Shown here piece after piece: positions 17,044 through 25,400 of a stretch of DNA of 36,494 nt. Under the pieces are notes generated by a model. The model was not told the DNA's origin. It did not search any database and saw only the letters and a list, made by a program, of their open reading frames with translations. Source of the DNA: Chloroflexota bacterium (lineage in GTDB: Bacteria; Chloroflexota; Dehalococcoidia; Lucifugimonadales; UBA2985); contig JAQBZZ010000015.1 in the NCBI GenBank assembly GCA_027622595.1, positions 1 through 36,494 of the forward strand, given 5' to 3'. Each line of letters begins with the position of its first letter. The first letter of the stretch is position 1. A program made the position numbers and the translations under genes.

Positions 17044-17076
17044 GAACGCCGAAAACTCACTCTCAGAGCAACCTCT

Positions 17077-17119
17077 AAAAGAGAATAGCCGCTCCAGACT
17101 GGAGCGGCTATTCTCTTTT
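17077..17119 (+). terminator. Terminator of the groE operon
   Basis: A perfect 20-bp stem (17077-17096 with 17100-17119) around a GAC loop, beginning with AAAA and ending in CTTTT. It starts 33 bases after the groEL stop. Confidence 0.9.
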
Positions 17120-17183
17120 CTTTCACTCCCGTAACCAATCATAAACAGCGCCTTTGGCGCGTCCTGCCCAAAATGTCGAGACT

Positions 17184-17266
17184 AACCATGTCACCCTGAG
17201 TCCTTCGCCTTAGCTCAGGATAAACTCCGCCAAGGGTCTGGGGCAGCGGGGCTATCCTGAGCACGT
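17184..17266. repeat. Likely remnant of a dispersed intergenic repeat
   Basis: The region contains CCTGAG and CTCAGG in inverted order (about 17195-17220) and a further CCTGAG near 17254, with CCTTCG and CCAAGG motifs between. This is the composition of the short palindromic repeats scattered between genes in Dehalococcoidia-type genomes. A related stretch with ACCCTGAG occurs at about 31371. The copy here is degenerate and its ends are not defined. Confidence 0.35.
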
Positions 17267-17320
17267 TGAAACCACACCACAGATTCTTGGGCAAGGCTGT
17301 GTTCCGGTGAGATATTTACT

Positions 17321-18340
17321 TCAAGAATCAATCCTCGGTGCACTGTCAGCGGCCCTTGCAGATGCCCTCTTCCTCCGACCCCTACTTGCCTGGTGCAAAA
17401 AGAACACAACTCCCCCCAACACAACAATGCTCAGATAGCTGATGGAGCGGTCCAAGAGCGCCACAGAGATGGCTTCACTCCGAACCATGCTGAGTGTCAA
17501 CAGGCCAACAATACCCGGCTCCACTATCCCAAGACCTCCGGGCGTTAGAGGCACGGTGGTCAGGATGGCATTCGCCAGGGTCACAAAGAGCACCAGCGAG
17601 AAACTCACAGTCACCGAAAGGTCAAGTGACTGAATAACAAAGTACAGCCGACCGACCTCCATGAACCACGTCAGGAAGCTTATCAAAAGCAGCACCGGCA
17701 ACTGTCCGAAGTTTCCAAAGCTCCCCAGAGCGCCCTCATGGAACCGGTCATAGGAACTCCTGAGACGAGTCGGCAGGAAGCGAGCCAGACGCGTTCCATA
17801 CTGCTTCATAACCAACAAGCTGGCCACTCCTGCAAGCACCAGAAGGGAGGCAATCCCCAGAAACAGGCCCATGCCGCTCAGGTCGCCTACGCCGTAGAAA
17901 GCCAGAGCAGCCACCACCAGGAGAACGAAGATCATCACCACATCCAGTACCCGTTCCGCCAGCACGGTTCCAATAGTACGTGAGAAGCTATAGCCCGTAT
18001 CCTCGGTGAAAACGTAGGCCCTGTACGCATCTCCCAATCTGAACCAGGTGATTGCATTGGCAAACCACCCAAGGAAGATATACCGGGAGCAGGCCAGGAC
18101 GGATGGCACCTCTCTGTGGGAGTCCCCGGTCAAGTTGGCGTTCTTCAACATAATCTGCCAGCGCAGCCCCCTGAGAATGAAGCCAACATAGTACGATGCA
18201 AAGGCGACCCCAAATAGATAGAGATTGCTGGCCTTCAGCTTGTCCCAGTTCGCCTCCCAGTCTATATCGAAACGAGTCACCAGAAAGAGCAGAAACATCG
18301 CCGCCACGGCAAAGGACACCAGGGTGGGGATGGAAAACAC
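17321..18340 (-). CDS. Flippase-like integral membrane protein (LPG synthase TM / YbhN family)
   Basis: 339 residues from GTG 18340, the first normal start in the frame; the family N-terminus may begin slightly earlier, since S-L-K-R-R sits in frame upstream. About eight hydrophobic helices. Family motifs: G-F-I-L-R-G-L-R-W (about 53-61), a polar stretch with A-I-T-W-F-R-L-G-D-A-Y-R (about 96-107), V-L-A-E-R-V-L-D (126-133) and P-L-T-P-G-G-L-G-I-V-E (about 269-279). This family (DUF2029/YbhN/AglD-like, related to the membrane part of MprF) is thought to move lipid-linked molecules across the membrane. Arg-rich C-terminal tail, probably cytoplasmic. It follows rsmG on the same strand after 91 bases. 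The substrate is unknown. Confidence 0.88.
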   Translation of the reverse strand: MFSIPTLVSFAVAAMFLLFLVTRFDIDWEANWDKLKASNLYLFGVAFASYYVGFILRGLRWQIMLKNANLTGDSHREVPSVLACSRYIFLGWFANAITWFRLGDAYRAYVFTEDTGYSFSRTIGTVLAERVLDVVMIFVLLVVAALAFYGVGDLSGMGLFLGIASLLVLAGVASLLVMKQYGTRLARFLPTRLRSSYDRFHEGALGSFGNFGQLPVLLLISFLTWFMEVGRLYFVIQSLDLSVTVSFSLVLFVTLANAILTTVPLTPGGLGIVEPGIVGLLTLSMVRSEAISVALLDRSISYLSIVVLGGVVFFLHQASRGRRKRASARAADSAPRIDS

Positions 18341-18431
18341 CCGCCTCTTCAGCGATATCGGTTGCCCTCCATTAGAGGAAGGCCCGTTCAGATCAGAAAT
18401 TTTTGTGCCTCCGTTGGTATGTTCAAATGGC

Positions 18432-19145
18432 CTATAGTGGCCGCTTGGCAGGAATTCCGGGCCTTCGTGGATAGGAGGAAGGAGATTCAGTCTCCTTCGA
18501 CAGGACTACAAGGCATCTCGGCTCGCCTATCTCCTCCATGTCCACCGTCTCCACTCTTTCCAGCGCTCCCCCCAAAAGAGAGATAGCCTTCTCCGCCCTC
18601 TTTAGTTCGTCATCAATACCAGACTTCTTCTGGGCCACCACCCTGCCGCCCAGCTGGCAGAATGGAAGGCTCAACTCTGCCAGGACACTCAGATCGCCCA
18701 CCGCCCGTGACACCACAACGTCGAAGGTCTCCCTCATATGTGGGTCATGCGCCAGGGTCTCCGCGCGCTCGTTGCACACTTGGACTCCCTCAAGATTCAG
18801 AGTATCCGTCAGATGACGCAAGAAGGCAGCCTTCTTGCCCACCGATTCCACCAGAGTCACTTGAAGGCCTGGCCACAGAATCTTCAGGGGCAGGCCTGGG
18901 AAACCCGCTCCACTGCCCACGTCCATTAGCGTGCCATTTGCCAGCACATCCCTGTGGATAACCAGCGACACCGTCAAGGAGTCCAGGAAGTGTCTTATCT
19001 GCACCTCCCTGTCGTCTGTTATGGCCGTGAGATTGATGCGTGTATTCCAGTCCACCAACTCCTGGAAGTACCGTTGAAATAGAAGTATCTGCTCCTCTCC
19101 AAGATCGAAACCCAGCCGCTTGATCCCCCTGAGAAGTACCTCCAC
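18432..19145 (-). CDS. rsmG: 16S rRNA m7G527 methyltransferase RsmG
   Basis: 237 residues from GTG 19145 with GGAAG upstream. The SAM-binding loop is D-V-G-S-G-A-G-F-P-G-L-P (75-86). N-T-R-I-N-L-T (34-40) and R-H-F-L-D-S-L (51-57) are the family's RNA-side motifs, and V-S-R-A-V-G (about 144-149) follows. It puts a methyl group on N7 of G527 in 16S rRNA; loss gives low-level streptomycin resistance in other bacteria. It is usually found next to mnmG/gidA, but here it pairs with a flippase-like gene, so the old gidAB link is broken. The last 16 residues are Pro/Arg-rich and variable. Confidence 0.96.
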   Translation of the reverse strand: MEVLLRGIKRLGFDLGEEQILLFQRYFQELVDWNTRINLTAITDDREVQIRHFLDSLTVSLVIHRDVLANGTLMDVGSGAGFPGLPLKILWPGLQVTLVESVGKKAAFLRHLTDTLNLEGVQVCNERAETLAHDPHMRETFDVVVSRAVGDLSVLAELSLPFCQLGGRVVAQKKSGIDDELKRAEKAISLLGGALERVETVDMEEIGEPRCLVVLSKETESPSSYPRRPGIPAKRPL

Positions 19146-19298
19146 TTACGTCACGCTTCCTTCACCGCCGGTGCTATGTGCTCCAAAGCCAGGGCATTAT
19201 AGCACCCGTGCCTATAGAAGTCATACCGCGGATAGTTGCCAGTGGCGAAATGAAACGCTATGCTTCACCCGCGTATTGCACCATAAGGAGGTATAGAC

Positions 19299-20474
19299 GT
19301 GCCAAACATCAGCAGAGCAGCGGCCATCGTCGGGGTGGCGGAAGCCGACGAGATGGGGTACCTGGAGAACAGGAAGTCCGATCTCCAACTCAGCACCGAG
19401 GCCAGCTACAACGCCCTTGAGGATGCCGGCCTGAAGAAAAGCGATGTGGACGGCATATTCGCCGCGGGCAACACGCTTGGCCTCGCCGAGCACATGGGAA
19501 TCCACCCCAAGTTCACAGACAGCACCTCCGTTGGTGGCTCATCCTTTGTCATACACGCAGGCCACGCCTTTGCCGCCATTGCCGCAGGTTACTGTGAAGT
19601 TGCCCTGGTCACACACGGCGTCGCGGGCCACTCACGTAGATTCTTCGGCGGAGCGGGAGAGGGCGGCGCGCCCGACTCACCAGGCGGTCAGTTTGAGACC
19701 CCCTACGGCTTCATCGGCGCTCCTATCAACTACGCAATGGCATGCGCCAGGTACATGCACGAGTTCGGCGAAGAACGCACCAGGGAGGCCATGTCGGAGG
19801 TCACCGTCTCCACACGCAAGTGGGCAGCCCTCAATCCCAGAGCGCTGATTCACGACCCGAAGGCCGAGATACCCCTTACCATGTCCTTCGATGACTACCA
19901 CAACTCCCGCTGGGTCTGCTGGCCCTTCCACCTGTTGGACTGCTGCCTCGTGACCGATGCGGGAGGCGCTTACATCATCACCACGCCGGAGAGGGCGCGT
20001 GACCTGAAAAAACCGCCTGTCTGGATTCTTGGCGCAGGCGAAGGCCACGACCACGGCATGATTAGCCAGATGCCAAGCCTCACCTCACTCATCGCCAGGG
20101 AAACAGGCCCAAAGGCCTTCCAGATGGCCGGCGTGACCCATCACGACTTCGATTTGGCCATGATATACGACTCTTTTACATACACAGTCATGCTGACCAT
20201 TGAGAGCCTTGGGTTCTGCGGCAGGGGTGAGGCAGACGACTTTCTGCGTGGTCAGCGCACCGCGCCCGGCGGAGACTTCCCCATGAACACCTCAGGAGGC
20301 GGACTCTCCTACACCCACCCCGGCGCCTACGGCATATTCCTGATCATAGAGGCCGTGCGCCAGCTGCGGGACGAGTGCGGCGAACGCCAGGTGCCGGACT
20401 GCAAGCTCACCTTCTGCCACGGCACGGGCGGTTCCCTCTCTTCGGGAGGCACGGCAGTCCTTGCCCTTGATTAG
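19299..20474 (+). CDS. SCP2-type thiolase-like protein lacking the nucleophilic Cys
   Basis: 391 residues from GTG 19299 (AAGGAGG seven bases before it). The thiolase fold is clear: A-I-V-G-V-A-E-A-D at the start, G-G-G-L-S-Y-T-H-P-G-A-Y-G with the catalytic His340, and C-H-G-T-G-G with Cys373. Where thiolases have the acyl-accepting Cys near residue 81, this one has V-G-G-S-S (78-82), that is, Ser. Such proteins (annotated as lipid-transfer/acetyl-CoA acetyltransferase-like) occur beside a DUF35 Zn-ribbon/OB-fold partner, exactly as here: the partner starts 78 bases downstream. The pair probably forms one complex acting on acyl-CoA in lipid or steroid side-chain breakdown, perhaps as a retro-aldolase. 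The reaction is not proven. Divergent from rsmG. Confidence 0.88.
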   Translation: MPNISRAAAIVGVAEADEMGYLENRKSDLQLSTEASYNALEDAGLKKSDVDGIFAAGNTLGLAEHMGIHPKFTDSTSVGGSSFVIHAGHAFAAIAAGYCEVALVTHGVAGHSRRFFGGAGEGGAPDSPGGQFETPYGFIGAPINYAMACARYMHEFGEERTREAMSEVTVSTRKWAALNPRALIHDPKAEIPLTMSFDDYHNSRWVCWPFHLLDCCLVTDAGGAYIITTPERARDLKKPPVWILGAGEGHDHGMISQMPSLTSLIARETGPKAFQMAGVTHHDFDLAMIYDSFTYTVMLTIESLGFCGRGEADDFLRGQRTAPGGDFPMNTSGGGLSYTHPGAYGIFLIIEAVRQLRDECGERQVPDCKLTFCHGTGGSLSSGGTAVLALD

Positions 20475-20552
20475 TTTTCAATTGGCCTGACCCACCGCTA
20501 ACGGAGAAGCGTAACGCCCCGTTCGAGTATACAAAAAACACAGGAGAAAGAA

Positions 20553-20990
20553 ATGACTCAGCAGCAACGTCCCGCGGTCAAGCCTGTTCCCATACCGACA
20601 CCTGAGACCGACTTCTACTGGGAGAAGTGCCAGCAGCACGAGCTATGGGTGCGGAAGTGCAACGATTGCAACCAGGCCTACTTCTACCCAAGGGACATAT
20701 GCCCCGACTGCTTCTCCCGCAACACTGCCTGGGTCCAGTGCTCTGGAAAGGGCACGTTGCACACCTTTGGCATCGTGGTAAGGCCACCTCACCGCGGCTG
20801 GGCTGAGGACGTTCCATTCGTGGTGGCAATGGTCGATCTGGAGGAGGGATGCCGCATGCCGACGAACCTCGTCGAGGTGGAAGCCGACCTCAACAACCCG
20901 GGAGAGCACATCAGGGTGGGAATGCTCGTGGAAGTGGTCTGGGAAGACCGTACCGATAAGGTGAGCCTTCCCATGTTCAAGCCTGCTTAG
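20553..20990 (+). CDS. Zn-ribbon/OB-fold (DUF35) partner of the thiolase-like protein
   Basis: 145 residues from ATG 20553 with AGGAG upstream. After a short N-terminal helix (F-Y-W-E-K-C) comes a rubredoxin-like zinc ribbon: Cys36, Cys39, Cys50 and Cys53. About 62-140 is an OB fold that binds CoA compounds in related structures (S-G-K-G-T-L-H-T-F, then the P-F-V-V-A-M-V-D-L strand). Proteins of this family form tight complexes with thiolase-like partners and shape their active sites; the gene order here is the standard one. It ends 12 bases before the convergent gltD stop, with no clear terminator between. Confidence 0.9.
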   Translation: MTQQQRPAVKPVPIPTPETDFYWEKCQQHELWVRKCNDCNQAYFYPRDICPDCFSRNTAWVQCSGKGTLHTFGIVVRPPHRGWAEDVPFVVAMVDLEEGCRMPTNLVEVEADLNNPGEHIRVGMLVEVVWEDRTDKVSLPMFKPA

Positions 20991-21002
20991 TGCCTCCGGC
21001 TC

Positions 21003-22454
21003 TTAGACACGTACTTCAGGCAGGCTGGAGTGGCCCATAAGGTACTTATCAACTCCATAGGCTGCCTGCCGCCCTTCGGCAATGGCCCAGACCACCAGCG
21101 AAGCTCCCCTTGCCGAGTCGCCCGCCGCAAATACACCTGGTACGCTGGTCGCCCGCTTGGCGTTGGTTTTGACATTGCCACGGCCATCCAGTTCGACGCC
21201 AAGGTCAGCAACCAGCCCCTCGTGCTCCGGATGAACGAAGCCCATGGCCAGAAGCACGAGGTCCACGCCAATCGAGAACTCGCTGCCGGCCACTTCCTTC
21301 ATCACAGGCCTCCCCGACTCGTCGGGTGCGCCCCACTCGACCCGCACCGCGTTAAGCTCCTCCACCTTGCCGTTCTTGCCGGAAAAACTCTTGGTGAGGA
21401 CGTTGTAGTCTCTGATCCCGCCTTCCTCGTGGGCTGGAGATGTCCTGAGCACCTGAGGCCACTGAGGCCAGGGGTTATTGGGCGGCCTCTTGTCAGGCGG
21501 CTGAGGCAATAGCTCCAACTGGTGGACTATTTCCGCGCCCTGGCGAAGCGCCGTTCCAAGGCAGTCGGCTCCGGTATCGCCGCCTCCCAGAATTACCACT
21601 CGCTTCCCCTCGGCAATGATCGCGCCAGCAGGGTCGACAGCGTCGCCTGCAATGCGGCGGTTCTGCTGTGTCAGGTACTCCATTGCCAGGTGGATGCCGT
21701 TGAGGTCGCGACCCTGGACCGAGATTTCCCTGGCCTGGGATGCGCCAATGGTCAGACATATGGCGTCGAAGTCCCGCTTCAGGTCATCGATGGATACGTC
21801 ACGCCCCACATTCACCCCTGTCCTGAAGACTACCCCTTCCTCAGACATGATGTCCACACGCCGTTGTACAACCTCTTTCTCCAGCTTGAAGTCTGGAATG
21901 CCCAAACGAAGAAGACCACCGATGTACTCGTCCCGCTCGAATAGGGTCACAAGATGACCGGCCCTGTTTAGCTGCTGGGACGCTGCCAGGCCTGCCGGCC
22001 CGGAACCTATGACCGCCACCCGTTTTCCGGTACGGTGTGCCGGAGGCTCCGGCTTTATCCACCCTTCCTTGAACCCGCGGTCGACAATCGCCTTCTCTAT
22101 ATACTCGATGGTAACAGGGTTTTCGTTAATGGATAGGACACACGCTGGCTCGCAGGGCGCGGGGCAGATACGTCCGGTGAACTCCGGGAAGTTATTGGTG
22201 GCATGCAACCTATCCAACGCCCGTTGCCACTGCCCCATATACACAAGATGGTTCCACTCTGGAATGAGGTTGCCAAGGGGACAGCCTGTGTGACAGAATG
22301 GCACGGCGCAGTTCATACAGCGAGCGCCCTGGTCACGGGACTCCTGCTCAGACCACTCCATATAAAACTCGCGTGAGTCCTTAACGCGCTCCTGTACGGC
22401 GCGGCGCGCGGGTGGCCGCCTGTGAAACTCCAGGAACCCCGTTGGCTTACCCAA
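21003..22454 (-). CDS. gltD: Glutamate synthase small subunit
   Basis: 483 residues. The N-terminal iron-sulfur region has Cys46, Cys49, Cys54 and Cys58 (C-M-N-C-x4-C-x3-C), with a second Cys set in G-R-I-C-P-A-P-C-E-P-A-C. Next is the FAD-binding V-A-V-I-G-S-G-P-A-G-L-A-A (about 145-157) and a second Rossmann motif V-V-I-L-G-G-G-D-T-G-A-D-C for NADPH (about 288-300). It passes electrons from NADPH through FAD and the clusters to GltB, which turns 2-oxoglutarate and glutamine into two glutamates. It is the last gene of glnA-gltB-gltD, 15 bases after gltB, so translation is likely coupled. Similar subunits exist in other oxidoreductases, but position and length make GltD secure. Confidence 0.97.
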   Translation of the reverse strand: MGKPTGFLEFHRRPPARRAVQERVKDSREFYMEWSEQESRDQGARCMNCAVPFCHTGCPLGNLIPEWNHLVYMGQWQRALDRLHATNNFPEFTGRICPAPCEPACVLSINENPVTIEYIEKAIVDRGFKEGWIKPEPPAHRTGKRVAVIGSGPAGLAASQQLNRAGHLVTLFERDEYIGGLLRLGIPDFKLEKEVVQRRVDIMSEEGVVFRTGVNVGRDVSIDDLKRDFDAICLTIGASQAREISVQGRDLNGIHLAMEYLTQQNRRIAGDAVDPAGAIIAEGKRVVILGGGDTGADCLGTALRQGAEIVHQLELLPQPPDKRPPNNPWPQWPQVLRTSPAHEEGGIRDYNVLTKSFSGKNGKVEELNAVRVEWGAPDESGRPVMKEVAGSEFSIGVDLVLLAMGFVHPEHEGLVADLGVELDGRGNVKTNAKRATSVPGVFAAGDSARGASLVVWAIAEGRQAAYGVDKYLMGHSSLPEVRV

Positions 22455-22469
22455 TTGGCACCGATTCTA

Positions 22470-25400
22470 TCATGAGACCCCCCGTTCCTTGCGCTCCTTC
22501 AGTACTCTCTTGTAGTCGTTGGGCATGATCTTCACAAACCTTGGCAGTACATCGTCCCACGTCTCCAGCACCCTCTGAGCGCTCCGACTCCTGGTATAGC
22601 GCATGTGCTCCTCTATCAGCTTGCGGAGCGTCGTTTTATCTTCTTCTTCGATAACCGGCTCAAGGGCCACCATGTCCTGGTTGCAGCGACTCGAAAAGCT
22701 CCCATCTTCATCCAGCACATATGCAATGCCGCCGCTCATCCCCGCGGCAAAGTTACGGCCCGTGGCCCCCAGGACAACCACAGTGCCACCGGTCATGTAC
22801 TCACAGCCGTGGTCTCCAACACCCTCGACAACCGCCTGAGCGCCGCTGTTGCGTACCGCAAAGCGCTCACCGGCCAGTCCCCTGATGAAAGCCTTGCCGC
22901 CCGTGGCCCCATACAGGACCACATTGCCGACTATGGTGGTATTCTCAGGATCAAATGTGGACACCGCCGGCGGGTAGACGACACTGCGGCCACCTGACAT
23001 TCCCTTGGCAAAATGGTCGTTTGCATCTCCCTCCAGTGTCAACGAGATACCCTTGGCCAGGAATGCTCCATAGCTCTGCCCCGCGGAACCCTGGAAGAAA
23101 CAGTTTATGGTGTCCTCCGGCAGGCCTTCCTCGCCGTAACGCTTGGCAACCTCCCCGCTGAGCATGGTTCCCACCACACGGTTTGAGTTGCGGATGGGCA
23201 GATGGATATCCACACGCCCCTTATTTTCCAAAGCTACCTTGGACAGCTCAATGAGTTTGTGGTCGAGTGCCTTGTCCAGCTCGTGGTCCTGGCTCACCTG
23301 GCAATAAGTAGCGACGCCATCGGCAACATCTGGAACCTGGAACATGGGAGTCAGGTCCAGCCCCTTGGCCTTCCAGTGCTCGACGGCCTGGTGGGACTCC
23401 AGCCTGTCCATTCTGCCGACCATTTCGTTGACGGTGTGGAACCCCATCTGGGCCATGATCTTCCGCAGGTGCTCTGCGACAAAGAAGAAGTAGTTGATGA
23501 GGGACTCCGGTCTGCCTGCAAACCTCTTGCGCAACTCGGGGTCCTGGGTGGCGATGCCAACGGAGCAGGTGTTGAGATGACACTTCCGCAGCATTATGCA
23601 GCCCAGGGTAATCAGCGGAGCGGTGGCGAAGCCAAACTCCTCGGCTCCAAGCAGGCACGCAACGGCCACGTCCCGGCCCGTCTTCATCTGGCCGTCCGCC
23701 TGAACGACGATGCGGCCCCGCAGATCGTTCATCAGCAGCACCTGTTGAGTCTCTGCCAGCCCCAACTCCCAGGGAAGTCCGGCGTGCTTGATGGAGGACT
23801 CAGGAGAAGCGCCTGTGCCGCCGCTATCGCCGCTTATCAGCACCACGTCGGCGTGGCCTTTGGAGACACCCGCAGCGATGATACCCACACCCACCTCCGC
23901 CACCAGCTTCACGTGTATTCTGGCCTGCGGATTGACGTTCTTCAGGTCGTGGATGAGCTGCGCCAGGTCCTCGATGGAGTAGATATCGTGGTGTGGAGGA
24001 GGCGAAATCAGATCCACTCCCGGTGTTGTATGGCGAATCCATCCGATGTACTCGTCCACCTTGCGCCCAGGAAGCTGACCACCCTCCCCTGGCTTGGAGC
24101 CCTGGGCCATCTTGATCTGCAAGTCAGTGGCATTCACAAGGTAGTTCGTAGTGACACCGAAACGTCCGGACGCTACCTGTTTTACAGCGCTGTTGCGGGA
24201 GTCGCCGTTGGGTTCGGGAATGTAGCGGCGGTAGTCCTCACCACCTTCTCCGGTATTGCTCTTGGCACCAATGCGGTTGGTTGCAATGGCCAGAGTTTCG
24301 TGTGCCTCCCTGCTGATCGCACCAAGGGATATGGCCCCGGTGGCAAAACGTTTGACGATCTCAGAGGCTGGTTCCACCTCATCCAGAGATAGTGGAGTAT
24401 CAGCGCTTTTGAACTCAAGCAACCCCCGCAGTGTGGAGAGTTGCCTGTCACGTCCATCTATCAGTTCGGCGAACTTCTCATAGGTCTCATAACGGTTGTT
24501 CTCAGTGGACTGCTGGAGCAGGTTAATGGTCTCAGGGTTGTACATATGGTACTCGCCATCACGCCGCCACTGGTAAGAGCCGCCCTGGTCAAGCTCCAGA
24601 GCGCCCGACACGCGCCCGTTTTCGTAGCTTGAAGAGTGACGCCTCCTGGCCTCCTCCTCAATAGTCTCAAGGCCAATACCCTGGATTCGTGAGGACGTCC
24701 AGGTGAAGTAGCGGTCCACCAGCTTCTGGCTCAGGCCAATGGCCTCGAATATCTGGGCACCTCGGTAGCTCTGTACCGTTGAAATGCCCATTTTCGACAT
24801 CACCTTGAGCACACCCTTATCAACGGCCTTGATAAAGTTCTTCTCGGCCGTATAAACATCGACGGGTGTTGAGGTAATTCCCCTGTCTGCCAGGTCATGC
24901 AGAATATCAAAGGCCAGATACGGGTTGATAGCTCCCGCCCCGTATCCAATCAGGAGAGCGAAGTGCATCACCTCTCGCGGCTCCCCGGACTCCACTACCA
25001 AACCCGCTTTGGTCCTGGTGCCCTCGCGTATCAGGTGGTGGTGCACAGCAGCCGTGGCCAGCAGACTGGGTATAGGAGCATAGCGGTCGTCTACGCCGCG
25101 GTCGGACAAGATGATGATGCTACTGCCTGCAGCGACAGCCGTTGATACCTGGCGGCAGAGCTCGTCCAAGGCCCGCTCCAGGGAGCCCTGTCCTTCGCCT
25201 ACATCGAACAGTGTGGAGCAGGTAGTTGCCTTCATCCGGCCAACGGAGATGTTGCGTATCTTCTCCAACTCCATGTTGGTTAGAATCGGCTGTTTCAGCT
25301 TCAACTGGTGGCAGTGCTCGGGCGTCTCATCAAACAGGTTTTGCTCAGACCCTATGAATGCCTCCAGAGACGTCACCAGCTCCTCACGGATGGCATCAAG

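Noticed and set aside
23202-24392. A 396-residue open frame on the + strand
   Set aside because: It lies wholly opposite the FMN domain of gltB, has no ribosome site and no family-like motifs; it is an antisense shadow of a high-GC gene.
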